From Acuticoccus sp039189655 (GTDB lineage: Bacteria; Pseudomonadota; Alphaproteobacteria; Rhizobiales; Amorphaceae), in contig JBCCYN010000105.1 of the NCBI GenBank assembly GCA_039189655.1, positions 1 to 18,348 on the forward strand: DNA of 18,348 nucleotides, in the 5' to 3' direction. A program made the translations under genes and the position numbers. The notes beneath the pieces were generated by a model. That model worked only from the letters and a program-made list of their open reading frames with translations, ran no database searches and was not told where the DNA came from. The first letter of the stretch is position 1. Every line of letters begins with the position of its first letter. Positions 7,301 to 14,652 of the stretch are shown in pieces.

Positions 7301-8386
7301 TCAGGCATGTTGGCCCTCATAGGCCGGCAGTAAGATGCGAACCGTCGTTCCACTCACAGATTCGATCTCGATCACCCCGCCGTGGTCGCCGATAATTTTT
7401 GCGACCAATGCAAGCCCCAGACCGGATCCGTTGGTTTTCGTGGTGACGAACGGCTCGAAGAGATGGGGCACCAGGTCCTCAGGAACGCCCGGCCCGTCAT
7501 CTCTGACGCAGAACTCCAACGGCAGGCGCACCTTGTGGGGCGAGCCCGGCGCTTGAACCCGCATACCCGGCCGAAAAGCCGTCGTGAGCGTTATCGCGCC
7601 GCTGCCTTCGGTGGCTTCGGAGGCGTTTTTCACAAGGTTCAGAAAGACTTGCACGAGCTGGTCGCGATTGGCGTGAACCAGCGGCAAAGACGGATCGTAG
7701 TGCTTCCTGAACTTCGCCGATCGGGCAAAACCGCTCGCCGCCAAACGCTCCACATGGTCAAGGACGTCGTGAATGTTGACGGGGTCCCGCTGCACCGGCC
7801 GCGCGTCGCCAAAGACCTCCATGCGGTCGATGAGCTTTACGATACGGTCGGTCTCATCGGTGATGAGGCGGGCGAGCGGGCGGTCGCTTTCGCCGAGCTC
7901 CGGCTCGATCAGCTGCGCCGCGCCGCGAATACCCGAAAGGGGATTGCGGATCTCATGGGCAAGCATGGCCGCAAGGCCTGAAACGGAACGGGCTGCGCTG
8001 CGCGAGGTCAGCGCGCGGTCGATCTTTTCCGCCATGGACGGCCGGTCGAGGGTGAGCACCACCACCTCCGGGTCCTCCGGAAGGGGGACGGCGTGGATAT
8101 CCACCACATTGCCGGTGCCGAGCTTTGGGGAGGAAAGATCAACGCGGTATTCCACCAGCGAGGCATGCTCCTGGCGCACCTTGGCGGGCAGCGCCAGCAG
8201 TGGCGAGCCAAACGGGACGAAGGCCGACAGCGGATGGCGTCGAAGGTGGTTGAGGCTGGCGCTAAAGAACGCCTGTGCGGCGTCGTTTGCGGCAATAATG
8301 TTGTCCTCAGCATTGAGCACCAACACCGCATGGGGCAGTGCGTTGAGGATCGCGGGTGCCGTGACCCTGCGTGCCGCCTGGTTCAC
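7301..8386 (-). CDS. ntrB: Nitrogen regulation sensor histidine kinase NtrB
   Basis: Cytosolic histidine kinase/phosphatase that phosphorylates NtrC under nitrogen limitation and is normally controlled by PII. From GTG 8386 it is 361 residues. An N-terminal PAS-like sensor domain comes first (about 10-120). The dimerisation and phospho-acceptor helix MLAHEIRNPLSGIRG follows, with the histidine at residue 144. Then come N-box QVFLNLVKNASEAT, G1 DDGPGV, F-box PFVTTK and G2 GSGLGLALV. No membrane span is seen, as expected. GTG 8386 overlaps the dusB stop as GTGA and has AGG 7 bases upstream. A GTG at 8401 would add 5 residues but has no ribosome site. The stop lies 9 bases before ntrC. Confidence 0.96.
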   Translation of the reverse strand: MNQAARRVTAPAILNALPHAVLVLNAEDNIIAANDAAQAFFSASLNHLRRHPLSAFVPFGSPLLALPAKVRQEHASLVEYRVDLSSPKLGTGNVVDIHAVPLPEDPEVVVLTLDRPSMAEKIDRALTSRSAARSVSGLAAMLAHEIRNPLSGIRGAAQLIEPELGESDRPLARLITDETDRIVKLIDRMEVFGDARPVQRDPVNIHDVLDHVERLAASGFARSAKFRKHYDPSLPLVHANRDQLVQVFLNLVKNASEATEGSGAITLTTAFRPGMRVQAPGSPHKVRLPLEFCVRDDGPGVPEDLVPHLFEPFVTTKTNGSGLGLALVAKIIGDHGGVIEIESVSGTTVRILLPAYEGQHA

Positions 8387-9378
8387 GCGGCTACCTGGCA
8401 CGACGGTTCAGCTGCGCTGAAAGCGTCGGCAATGGCGCGGCGCGCGTCGCCCGGAAGCGTGGCGGTAAGCGCGGCTGCGCGCAGCGCTTTGGGAACATCA
8501 AGACCACTCAGATAGGCCGCCACGTGCTTGCGCGCATGACGCACGCCGAGGCTCGCGCCCGCGGTACTCACCAGCGCCTCAAAATGCTCCATGGCCACCA
8601 TGCGCAACTCCGAAATCGTGCGGGGCACTGGGGGTTCGCAGCGTCCCGCAAGGCGCGCGCTGATGACGCCAGGCAGCCACGGCATTCCCACTGCGGCGCG
8701 GCCGACCATGACCGCATCCGCCCCAGAGGCGGCGAGCATTTTTCGGGCATCCGCCAGGTCGTTGCAGTCGCCATTGGCCACCACAGGGATGCGGACGGCA
8801 TCCTTCACAGCGCGGATAGCGCCCCAGTCAGCCCGGCCCTTGTAGCGTTGGCAACGGGTGCGGCCGTGAACGGTGACAAGCTGCGCACCCTCCTCCTCGG
8901 CCCGGCGTGCGAGGATTGGCGCATTGCGCATGGTTTGGTCGTATCCAAGCCGCATCTTGACGGTGACGGGCACATCCACTGCCTCAACGGTTGCCGCGAT
9001 GAGCGAGGCAGCGTGGTCGCAATCGCGCATCAGCGCCGAACCGGCCCAGCCGCCCACCACTCGCTTGGCCGGACAGCCCATATTAATGTCGATGAGATGG
9101 GCGCCGGCCCCTTCGGCAATGCGCGCCGCTTCGCTGAGATCGCTCGCCCGACAGCCGGCCAGCTGCACCGCGTGGATCGCGAGCCCCGCCCCCTCGATCT
9201 TGAGCCGCGCCTCCTCCTCCCGGGCGATAAGCCGGTCGGACGCGACCATTTCACTCACCACCAGTGCGGCGCCATAGCGGGCCGCGAGCTGGCGAAAGGG
9301 CCAATCACTGATCCCGGACATGGGTGCCAGCAGCGCCCGGCCAGGCAATGACAACGGTCCCACTGAAAGTGTCTCCAT
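8383..9378 (-). CDS. dusB: tRNA-dihydrouridine synthase (DusB/NifR3 family)
   Basis: FMN-dependent enzyme that reduces specific uridines in tRNA to dihydrouridine. The 331-residue TIM-barrel product shows APMSGISDWPFR near the N-terminus, DINMGCPAKRVVGGWAGSAL with catalytic Cys102, TVKMRLGYD, TVHGRTRCQRYKG, ANGDC and VMVGRAAVGMPW, all typical FMN and tRNA contacts. The start at ATG 9378 (METLSVGPLSLPGRALLAPM) fits the family. An upstream in-frame ATG at 9417 adds 13 residues of doubtful value, and neither has a strong ribosome site. It is the first gene of the dusB-ntrB-ntrC operon, the arrangement that gave the gene its old name nifR3. Its role in nitrogen control is by linkage, not shown by sequence. 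Confidence 0.95.
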   Translation of the reverse strand: METLSVGPLSLPGRALLAPMSGISDWPFRQLAARYGAALVVSEMVASDRLIAREEEARLKIEGAGLAIHAVQLAGCRASDLSEAARIAEGAGAHLIDINMGCPAKRVVGGWAGSALMRDCDHAASLIAATVEAVDVPVTVKMRLGYDQTMRNAPILARRAEEEGAQLVTVHGRTRCQRYKGRADWGAIRAVKDAVRIPVVANGDCNDLADARKMLAASGADAVMVGRAAVGMPWLPGVISARLAGRCEPPVPRTISELRMVAMEHFEALVSTAGASLGVRHARKHVAAYLSGLDVPKALRAAALTATLPGDARRAIADAFSAAEPSCQVAA

Positions 9379-9490
9379 AGGTGAGCGAACTCGCGGCCCA
9401 ATTCCAGAACTGCACATATTTTGGCCATGGCACGAAAATTGGCAAGTTTATGCTGCAGCGCCCCTGCACAAACCGTGATAGGGCCTCGGC

Positions 9491-10633
9491 ATGACTGAGC
9501 CGACAGACGCCATCGTGTTGTCAGCGGGGCGCGGCACGCGCCTTGGCGGCAGCGTGGCAAAGCAATATCTGCCGCTGGGCGGGCGTACGGTGATCGCCCG
9601 GGCCATCGACGCCTTCCTCCAGCATCCGGCAGTTCGGACCGTCTGCGTCGCCATCGGCGCCCAGGATCGCGCGCTGTTCGAGGAGGCGGTGGGGGGCCGG
9701 GTGGATCAGGTACGCACCGTGGTGGGCGGTGAAACGCGCCAAGATTCCGTCCTCGCCGGCCTTCGCGCCCTCGCCGAGGAACCGCCAGCGCGGGTACTGA
9801 TCCATGACGGCGCTCGCCCTTTCGTAAGCCGCGCGCTCATCTCCCGCGTCAACGATGGCCTCATTCGAGCCGCTGCCGTGATCCCGGCCGTCCCTGTGGC
9901 TGACACCTTAAAGCGCGTCGATGATGCGCGCATTGTGGAAACGGTGTCACGCGCCGGGCTCGAACTGGCGCAAACCCCCCAGGGGTTTCACTTTTCCGCC
10001 CTCCTTGATGCCCACAACAACGCCCAAGGGGTGATGACCGACGACGCCGGCGTCATGGAAGCTGCCGGCCATGACGTCTTCACCGTCCAGGGCGAACGCG
10101 CCAACCACAAGCTGACGACCGCAGACGACTATGATGACGCCAGCCGGCTCTTCGGCGGCATCACCCTCGTCGGGCAAGGTTTTGACGTCCACCGCCTCGT
10201 TCCCGGCGGCCCGCTCATCTTGGGCGGCCTCACCATGGAGGCCGACGTCCATTTGGACGGTCACTCCGACGCTGACGTGGCACTCCACGCCCTGTGTGAC
10301 GCCCTTTTTGGCGCCATCGGATCTGGGGACATCGGCCACCACTTCCCGCCCAGCGACCCAAAATGGCAGGGCGCAGCATCGGACCTTTTCTTAAAATTTG
10401 CCGCCGAGGAGGTGCGGCAGGGTGGCGAAATTCTCCATCTCGATCTCACCATCATTTGCGAGCGACCGAAGATCGGGCCCGTGCGCGATCGCATGCGCCG
10501 CCGCATCGCAGAGATTTGCACCATGGCCCCCGAACAGGTGTCGGTGAAGGCGACCACCACCGAACGGCTCGGCTTCACCGGTCGCGGCGAGGGGATCGCC
10601 GCTCAGGCGGTGGCGACGGTGCTGCGCCGCTAG
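9491..10633 (+). CDS. ispDF: Bifunctional IspD-IspF (MEP isoprenoid pathway)
   Basis: Fused enzyme of the non-mevalonate pathway supplying C5 units for carotenoids, quinones and the bacteriochlorophyll tail. Residues 1-~222 are the IspD cytidylyltransferase, with the nucleotide loop LSAGRGTRLGG (10-20), K24-Q25 and HDGARPF at 105-111. Residues ~224-380 are the IspF cyclodiphosphate synthase, with metal ligands D232 and H234 in GFDVHRL, H266 after GHSDADVA, DIGHHFPPSDP at 280-290, and KATTTERLGFTGRGEGIAA. The fusion is common in alphaproteobacteria. ATG 9491 has AGGG 8 bases upstream. It diverges from dusB across 112 bases and is followed after 60 bases by the CinA-domain gene. Confidence 0.97.
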   Translation: MTEPTDAIVLSAGRGTRLGGSVAKQYLPLGGRTVIARAIDAFLQHPAVRTVCVAIGAQDRALFEEAVGGRVDQVRTVVGGETRQDSVLAGLRALAEEPPARVLIHDGARPFVSRALISRVNDGLIRAAAVIPAVPVADTLKRVDDARIVETVSRAGLELAQTPQGFHFSALLDAHNNAQGVMTDDAGVMEAAGHDVFTVQGERANHKLTTADDYDDASRLFGGITLVGQGFDVHRLVPGGPLILGGLTMEADVHLDGHSDADVALHALCDALFGAIGSGDIGHHFPPSDPKWQGAASDLFLKFAAEEVRQGGEILHLDLTIICERPKIGPVRDRMRRRIAEICTMAPEQVSVKATTTERLGFTGRGEGIAAQAVATVLRR

Positions 10634-10693
10634 CGGCGCGCTTGGTCTCGCCGCAAGGCACGAAGCGAGGAAGAGACTGGGCTGGGAGGGCTG

Positions 10694-11197
10694 ATGTTCG
10701 ACGATGAGTTGACGCTCGCAGCGTCCCAGGTTCTGGAGGCGGCCCGGGCGCGAGGTGCCTTGGTCGTCACCGCCGAATCGTGCACCGGCGGCCTGGTGGC
10801 TGCTGCCCTCACCGCCATTGCCGGCTCGTCAGACGTCGTCGACGGCGGCTTCATCACCTACTCCAATGCGGCCAAAGCAGCCCTTGGAGTTCCGCAGCAC
10901 CTTCTCGACACCGACGGTGCCGTGAGCGAATCGGTGGCCCGTGCACTGGCGGAAGCCGCCCGCCGCACAGTCTTGGCCCGGACCGCGCTCCCGACCGTGA
11001 GCGTCTCTGTGACGGGCGTCGCAGGACCGGGAGGCGGCTCGGCGGAAAAGCCGGTGGGCCTCGTTCACTTCGCCGCAACGTCCGCTTTTGGCACCGTGCA
11101 CCAGGAAGTGCGGTTCGGCGACCTGGGCCGCGCCGACGTGAGGCGGCAGAGCATCCTCACCGCCTTTTCGATGCTGCGCGAAGTGCTCACGGACTAA
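10694..11197 (+). CDS. CinA C-terminal domain protein, putative nicotinamide-nucleotide amidase (PncC type)
   Basis: The 167-residue stand-alone CinA_C domain includes VVTAESCTGGLVAAALTAIA at about 24-43, GFITYSNAAKAALGV, and TGVAGPGGGSAEKPVGLVHF at about 106-125, the signature blocks of the family. Characterised PncC proteins remove the amide from nicotinamide mononucleotide in NAD recycling. Activity here is inferred from the family. The N-terminal COG1058 domain of full CinA is absent, as in many short homologues. The ATG follows GGGAGGG at a good distance. It lies 60 bases after ispDF in the same direction, so co-transcription is likely. Confidence 0.92.
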   Translation: MFDDELTLAASQVLEAARARGALVVTAESCTGGLVAAALTAIAGSSDVVDGGFITYSNAAKAALGVPQHLLDTDGAVSESVARALAEAARRTVLARTALPTVSVSVTGVAGPGGGSAEKPVGLVHFAATSAFGTVHQEVRFGDLGRADVRRQSILTAFSMLREVLTD

Positions 11198-11237
11198 GTC
11201 AAAAAAAAATTTTATCCGGCGTCATCCAAAGTGCGGT

Positions 11238-11264
11238 CAGTCTCGTAACGGTAATGCGAGACTG
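11238..11264. repeat. Perfect 8-bp inverted repeat between cinA-type gene and tspO
   Basis: CAGTCTCG and CGAGACTG are exact complements separated by 11 bases. No U-run follows on the + strand, so it is not a standard terminator. A run of nine A residues then TTTT sits just before it, right after the preceding gene. It may be an operator or RNA hairpin in the ~169-base tspO leader. Confidence 0.4.
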
Positions 11265-11366
11265 TGCAATCTCGTCGCATCAGACCGTGGGCCGATATGG
11301 ACCAACGCGATAACAATGCCGTAAGCATGCACTCGGATGGGTTAGATTGTCCGAAGAGGCGGGCGA

Positions 11367-11846
11367 ATGGAGAACTGGTACCTGCTTCTGGTGTTTGTGG
11401 GCGTCAATATCTTGGCGGCGCTCACTGGCGCGTTCTTCCCGCCTGGCGAATGGTACCGCACCCTCAAAAAACCCCCCTGGATACCGCCGAACTGGCTCTT
11501 CGCGCCGGCCTGGACAGTCCTTTACGCGATGATCGCCTACGCGGGGTTTGCCTTCACCGTCTCCGCCGAGGCTGGCGAAAGGCTGCTTCCGCTAATGGCG
11601 TACGGCCTGCAACTCGTCTTCAACGCGGCCTGGTCGTTTCTCTTTTTCGGCATAAAGCGGATGGACTGGGCCCTCGTCGACGCGTTGCTCATGTTTGCCG
11701 CCATTGCCGTGACGATCGTCCTGTTCGCGCCGGTGTCCAGCCTAGCCGCCTGGCTAATGGTCCCATACCTTTGCTGGGTGGGCTTCGCAGCGGTACTCAA
11801 CTACAGTATGATGCGACGGAATGCAGCAACCAGAAGTACCGCATGA
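11367..11846 (+). CDS. tspO: TspO/MBR family membrane protein (CrtK)
   Basis: Five-helix membrane protein that binds tetrapyrroles such as protoporphyrin IX. In Rhodobacter sphaeroides it modulates photosynthesis gene expression in response to oxygen and light. The 159-residue product has the family core: a first helix, then FFPPGEWYRTLKKPPWIPPN at about 23-42, FAPAWTVLYAMIAYAGFAF, QLVFNAAWSFLFFGIKRMDW, a helix, and YLCWVGFAAVLNYSMMRRN near the end. AGAGG lies 8 bases before the ATG. As in Rhodobacter clusters it adjoins crtC, here in convergent orientation. The crtI and crtB genes usually on its other side are not in this window. Confidence 0.97.
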   Translation: MENWYLLLVFVGVNILAALTGAFFPPGEWYRTLKKPPWIPPNWLFAPAWTVLYAMIAYAGFAFTVSAEAGERLLPLMAYGLQLVFNAAWSFLFFGIKRMDWALVDALLMFAAIAVTIVLFAPVSSLAAWLMVPYLCWVGFAAVLNYSMMRRNAATRSTA

Positions 11847-11862
11847 TGGTTAAGGAGCCAGC

Positions 11863-11973
11863 ATGATGAGCACTGAGCTGATCGTCATTATCGAGGGAAT
11901 ACTCATCTTTGGCGGCGTATTGACGTTCGCCCTTTGGGAGCTGTGGTCCCTGCGGCGGAACAAGAAAAGTTAG
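11863..11973 (+). CDS. 36-residue single-span microprotein downstream of tspO
   Basis: A perfect AAGGAG (11852-11857) precedes two adjacent ATG codons (11863 and 11866). The ORF ends at TAG 11971-11973. The product begins MMSTELIVIIEGILIFGG, continues through a hydrophobic stretch to a conserved-looking WELWSLRR, and ends NKKS. It has a short acidic start, about 18 apolar residues and a basic tail, so it looks like one membrane helix with the C-terminus inside. It begins 16 bases after the tspO stop, so the two should be co-transcribed. It has no name known to me. The ideal ribosome site, the spacing and the helix/basic-tail design make chance unlikely. The pairing suggests a small partner or modulator of TspO or of membrane assembly, but that is inference. 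Confidence 0.65.
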   Translation: MMSTELIVIIEGILIFGGVLTFALWELWSLRRNKKS

Positions 11974-12074
11974 AGCGCGTTTCGGCGACATGTGATCATG
12001 TTTCCGCTCGAAACCGCGGTGAAACAGGCACTTAGATGAGGTCATGCGATCGCTTGATCGTGTGACCTGCTCTA
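11971..12074. repeat. 104-bp palindromic repeat element with terminal inverted repeats
   Basis: The unit begins TAGAGC (11971-11976) and ends GCTCTA (12069-12074), exact inverted repeats. Inside are two hairpins. The left one is ACATG-TGAT-CATGT (11988-12001), enclosed by GTTTCG (11979-11984) and CGAAAC (12009-12014). The right one is GGTCATGCGATC (12040-12051) and GATCGTGTGACC (12056-12067), 12 pairs with two G-U and a 4-base loop. The architecture matches the small intergenic palindromic elements with AGAGCGCG...GCTCT ends that are frequent in alphaproteobacterial genomes. No ORF is inside. The TAG end doubles as the stop codon of the microprotein. Confidence 0.6.
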
Positions 12075-12193
12075 GCCACCGCAGGAGAGGCGCTTCTGCC
12101 CATCCGGCAGACCACCTGGGCTGGCGCGGAACTTCCGAAGGAATTTCCGTCGGCTTGGCTGCGTCTTTATTGCTCTTTGGTTTCGGCGCGAGA

Positions 12194-13144
12194 TCAGGCG
12201 CGCCGGGGCATTCTGAACGGCAAAAGGCACTGGACGGCGAGGTTGGAAAACCGCCGCAGCGACAGGCTTTCATGGATTGCCGTGTGCCGCTTGCCGCGTA
12301 AGCCCACTTCAAGTTCCGTGCGCGCGTAAAACGGCGCGTCTTCCAGCGTTCGTATCATTTTGGCAGGCTCACCGTCAGACCAGGCGGAGCGGCCAATGCG
12401 CCACAGTGTCGATGGCAGCGGGTGCCGCTCCGGCGCTTTTGTCGGGCTCGCCGACCCGTCCGCCTCCACCGAAAGCGCAAGCTTGCGCCCAGGCGCGCCA
12501 AGTTCTTCGGTTTCGTAAAAGATTGCGGACCGTCCCGCGCCGCGGTCCACACGCATCCAATCCCAGTGGCTGAACGTCCTTTCCAGCGGCCGGTGCCCCC
12601 AATTCATGTCCATGTAGCCGGTGCCGCGCCAGGATAGGCTCGGCTGAGTAAGGCGTACGTCGATGGTGCAGGACGGGCAAATGGGCCGCCAAAAGTGTTC
12701 GCTGGCCCGGTCGATGGGATAGGCTAAGCTGCTGATCGCGTGCGGGCGAATCAGCACCTCGCCCTGCACCCTGAGCGGCAACGGCGCGCAACGCTCGTTG
12801 ATGGAAATGCGCAGACCATCGCCGTCCCTCTCAATGCCGCTGGCACCCACAAAGAAGGCGTCTTGCGTCCGTTGGACGCGGCGTCGACCGCGCTCTGTCA
12901 TCGCCCACCGGGCGGGGCTGCCGTAAAGGGCGACGTTGACGCAAACGTGGTTTTCCGGGTCATCGCGTCCCGACCAGGCGTAGTAGGGCGAAAAAACGCT
13001 GCCGATGAACAAGATGATGGTGACGGCATTCTTGCCGTCCTCGCTTACGCCGTCGAGATACCACCAAACGTAGCCGGTTGGCGGGACGGGAGCGAGAAAG
13101 CGAAGTCCGTCAGCGCGTACTGGGCCGCCATCTGCCCCGACAAT
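12194..13144 (-). CDS. crtC: CrtC, neurosporene/lycopene hydratase-type carotenoid hydratase
   Basis: Carotenoid 1,2-hydratase that adds water to the psi-end of neurosporene or lycopene, the step before CrtD. Recognised by APVPPTGYVWWYLDGVSEDG, then FIGSVFSPYYAWSGRDDPEN, CVNVALYG, RGTGYMDMNWGHRPLE, FSHWDWMRV, DAPFYART and C-terminal LLPFRMPRRA. The start is a problem. Homology demands a start before about 13095, but the nearest normal in-frame start upstream is ATG 13387, adding about 80 unrelated residues inside crtD. I place it provisionally at ATT 13144 (GTA 13118-13120 is another odd option). TTG 13012 would avoid crtD but remove conserved residues. crtC overlaps the end of crtD (stop 13045-13047) and is surely co-transcribed. 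Confidence 0.9.
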   Translation of the reverse strand: MVGADGGPVRADGLRFLAPVPPTGYVWWYLDGVSEDGKNAVTIILFIGSVFSPYYAWSGRDDPENHVCVNVALYGSPARWAMTERGRRRVQRTQDAFFVGASGIERDGDGLRISINERCAPLPLRVQGEVLIRPHAISSLAYPIDRASEHFWRPICPSCTIDVRLTQPSLSWRGTGYMDMNWGHRPLERTFSHWDWMRVDRGAGRSAIFYETEELGAPGRKLALSVEADGSASPTKAPERHPLPSTLWRIGRSAWSDGEPAKMIRTLEDAPFYARTELEVGLRGKRHTAIHESLSLRRFSNLAVQCLLPFRMPRRA

Positions 13145-14553
13145 GCCGCCATCGGCATGCCCGGCCCCGGATGAACGCTGCCCCCCGCCAGATAAAGACC
13201 CCTCACCTTCGTGCGCGCTATGGGACGCTGAAACGAGGCCGTCCAGCCGTGCGACACCCGCCCGTAGATGGCCCCACCGGTCGCCGGGGCGAGGTCGGCA
13301 AAGTCGTTGGGGGTCGCCACCACGCAATTGCTCAGCGAGTGTCCAAGGCCGCAGCGCGACAGCGCCGCCATTGCCTGTTCCTGACATTGCGCGATGTCCT
13401 CCTGACCGTAGTTGTGCTGATCGCCGTTGGCCGGCGCGTTCATCACGATGAGGACGCGTTGCTGCGCGCCGTCCGCCATCACCTCGTGGGGAGCGCAGAT
13501 GTATATCGTGGGGTCCGACGGCATGGAACGGCGCTGGAAGAGGGCGTCGAACTCACCCTTGTAGTTGGCGCCAAACGCCACGGTGTGATGGCCAAGGGGC
13601 TCGGCAACACCCAGTGTTCCGCAAAGGGTCACGGCCGAAAGGCTGCGCTGCTTAGGCGCCATGAAAGGGGCTGCGGTGGCAACCCGGCGGCCCAGGTGGC
13701 CCGATGCCATCGCCGAAGGGTCCCCACAAAAAATAACAAGTTCAGCCGGAACGCTTGATCCGCCATCAAGCTCAACGGCTTGCACCACGCCGTTGCGCAC
13801 GGCGATTTCCTTCGCGCCCACGCCCGTGCGCAACTCACCGCCCATGCGCTGGAACTCTCCGGCGATGGCGCTCGCCAGGCCCGCGGTGCCGCCCTCGACG
13901 GCAAAGACTCCGCTCTGCTCGGCATGGGCAAGAAGCATCAAGGTCGCCGGGACAGCGAATGGCGAACTGCCACAGTAGGTGGCAAACCGGCCGAACAGCT
14001 GCTTCAGCCGCTGGTCGCGAAAGTGCCTTCCCAGAGCCGACCACATGGTGTCGAAGGGTTTTATCGTCCGCGCGCCCAGCGGCCCGACGGCGCGGGCAAT
14101 GGCAACGATGTCCGGCTTTGGAGCGCGGATGAAGGTTTTCTCGATGATGCCGAAGATGCGCGCCGAATCGGCGACGAAACGTCGGTAGCCGTCCGCCTCA
14201 GTCTGGCCGGCGAAGGCTTTTATGGCCTCTGCGGTGCGCTCAACATCGTGGTAAACGTCCAGGCGTTCGTCCGCGCTCCACCGATAGTGCGCCAGTTTTT
14301 CAAGCGGCGTGATGTGGACATGGTCTTCAAGGCGCTGGCCGACCGACGCGAAAAGCTCGTCAAACACCCACCGCAGCGTCAATACCGTCGGCCCGCCGGG
14401 CACCTCGCCGCCCGCTACTGCGACATTACGCGCCTTCCCGCCCACCGTACTGCGCCGTTCCAGGAGTGTCGTTTGGATGCCGGCGGCTTGCAGTCTGAAT
14501 GCAGCGCAGAGCCCGCCGAAGCCGCTGCCGATTACCACCGCGCCTGTGACCAT
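13045..14553 (-). CDS. crtD: CrtD, hydroxyneurosporene/methoxyneurosporene desaturase
   Basis: FAD-dependent phytoene-desaturase-family enzyme that introduces the 3,4 double bond after CrtC hydration in spheroidene or spirilloxanthin synthesis. The 502-residue product has an N-terminal dinucleotide fold VVIGSGFGGLCAAFRLQAAG with the acidic ERR at the end of the second strand. It also has GGKARNVAVAGG, GPTVLTLRWVFDELFA (the CrtD form, not the CrtI form), YCGSSPFAVPATL, VEGGTAGLASAI, and the C-terminal carotenoid-desaturase signature LYLAGGSVHPGPGMPMAALSG. ATG 14553 is in the expected place. It is the first gene of the leftward crtDC unit, and its promoter faces that of crtE. Confidence 0.96.
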   Translation of the reverse strand: MVTGAVVIGSGFGGLCAAFRLQAAGIQTTLLERRSTVGGKARNVAVAGGEVPGGPTVLTLRWVFDELFASVGQRLEDHVHITPLEKLAHYRWSADERLDVYHDVERTAEAIKAFAGQTEADGYRRFVADSARIFGIIEKTFIRAPKPDIVAIARAVGPLGARTIKPFDTMWSALGRHFRDQRLKQLFGRFATYCGSSPFAVPATLMLLAHAEQSGVFAVEGGTAGLASAIAGEFQRMGGELRTGVGAKEIAVRNGVVQAVELDGGSSVPAELVIFCGDPSAMASGHLGRRVATAAPFMAPKQRSLSAVTLCGTLGVAEPLGHHTVAFGANYKGEFDALFQRRSMPSDPTIYICAPHEVMADGAQQRVLIVMNAPANGDQHNYGQEDIAQCQEQAMAALSRCGLGHSLSNCVVATPNDFADLAPATGGAIYGRVSHGWTASFQRPIARTKVRGLYLAGGSVHPGPGMPMAALSGQMAAQYALTDFAFSLPSRQPATFGGISTA

Positions 14554-14576
14554 TCAGGCCATAACCTCGCACCGAA

Positions 14577-14640
14577 TTGACAGCCAACCATCTTCGGGTA
14601 AGTTCGAGTCACACACGCCAAGTGTCAACCTAGGTAGACG
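14577..14640. promoter_or_regulatory. Divergent crtD/crtE promoter region with a near-match PpsR (CrtJ) operator
   Basis: TTGACA at 14577-14582 is a sigma-70 -35 box facing crtE. A second TTGACA, read on the - strand from 14628 to 14623, faces crtD. The -10 boxes are poor; both fall in the TAAGTT region near 14599-14604. TGT (14623-14625), 12 bases, ACG (14638-14640) differs by one base from the PpsR/CrtJ pattern TGT-N12-ACA and covers the crtD -35 box. Repression under aerobic conditions by PpsR is known for this locus in Rhodobacter. Here it is inferred from the site. Confidence 0.5.
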
Positions 14641-14652
14641 GTTTCGCTGGCA

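Noticed and set aside
8371..9351. 326-codon + strand ORF antisense to dusB
   Set aside because: Shadow of dusB codon bias; the histidine/arginine-rich composition is typical of such shadows.
9428..9444. TGGCAC-N5-TTGGCA, sigma-54-like, upstream of ispDF
   Set aside because: The -12 GC is shifted by one base from the required GG-N10-GC spacing, and ispDF is not expected to be nitrogen-regulated.
12128..12148. GGAACTTCC-GAA-GGAATTTCC near-palindrome after crtC
   Set aside because: One mismatch and no U-run on either strand; not enough for a terminator call.
12185..12204. GGCGCG-N8-CGCGCC spanning the crtC stop
   Set aside because: 6-bp all-GC arms are common by chance in this composition, and no U-tract follows.
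12044..12301. 85-codon + strand ORF across the palindromic repeat and the crtC end
   Set aside because: It begins inside the repeat hairpin, overlaps crtC antisense and has no ribosome site or motif.
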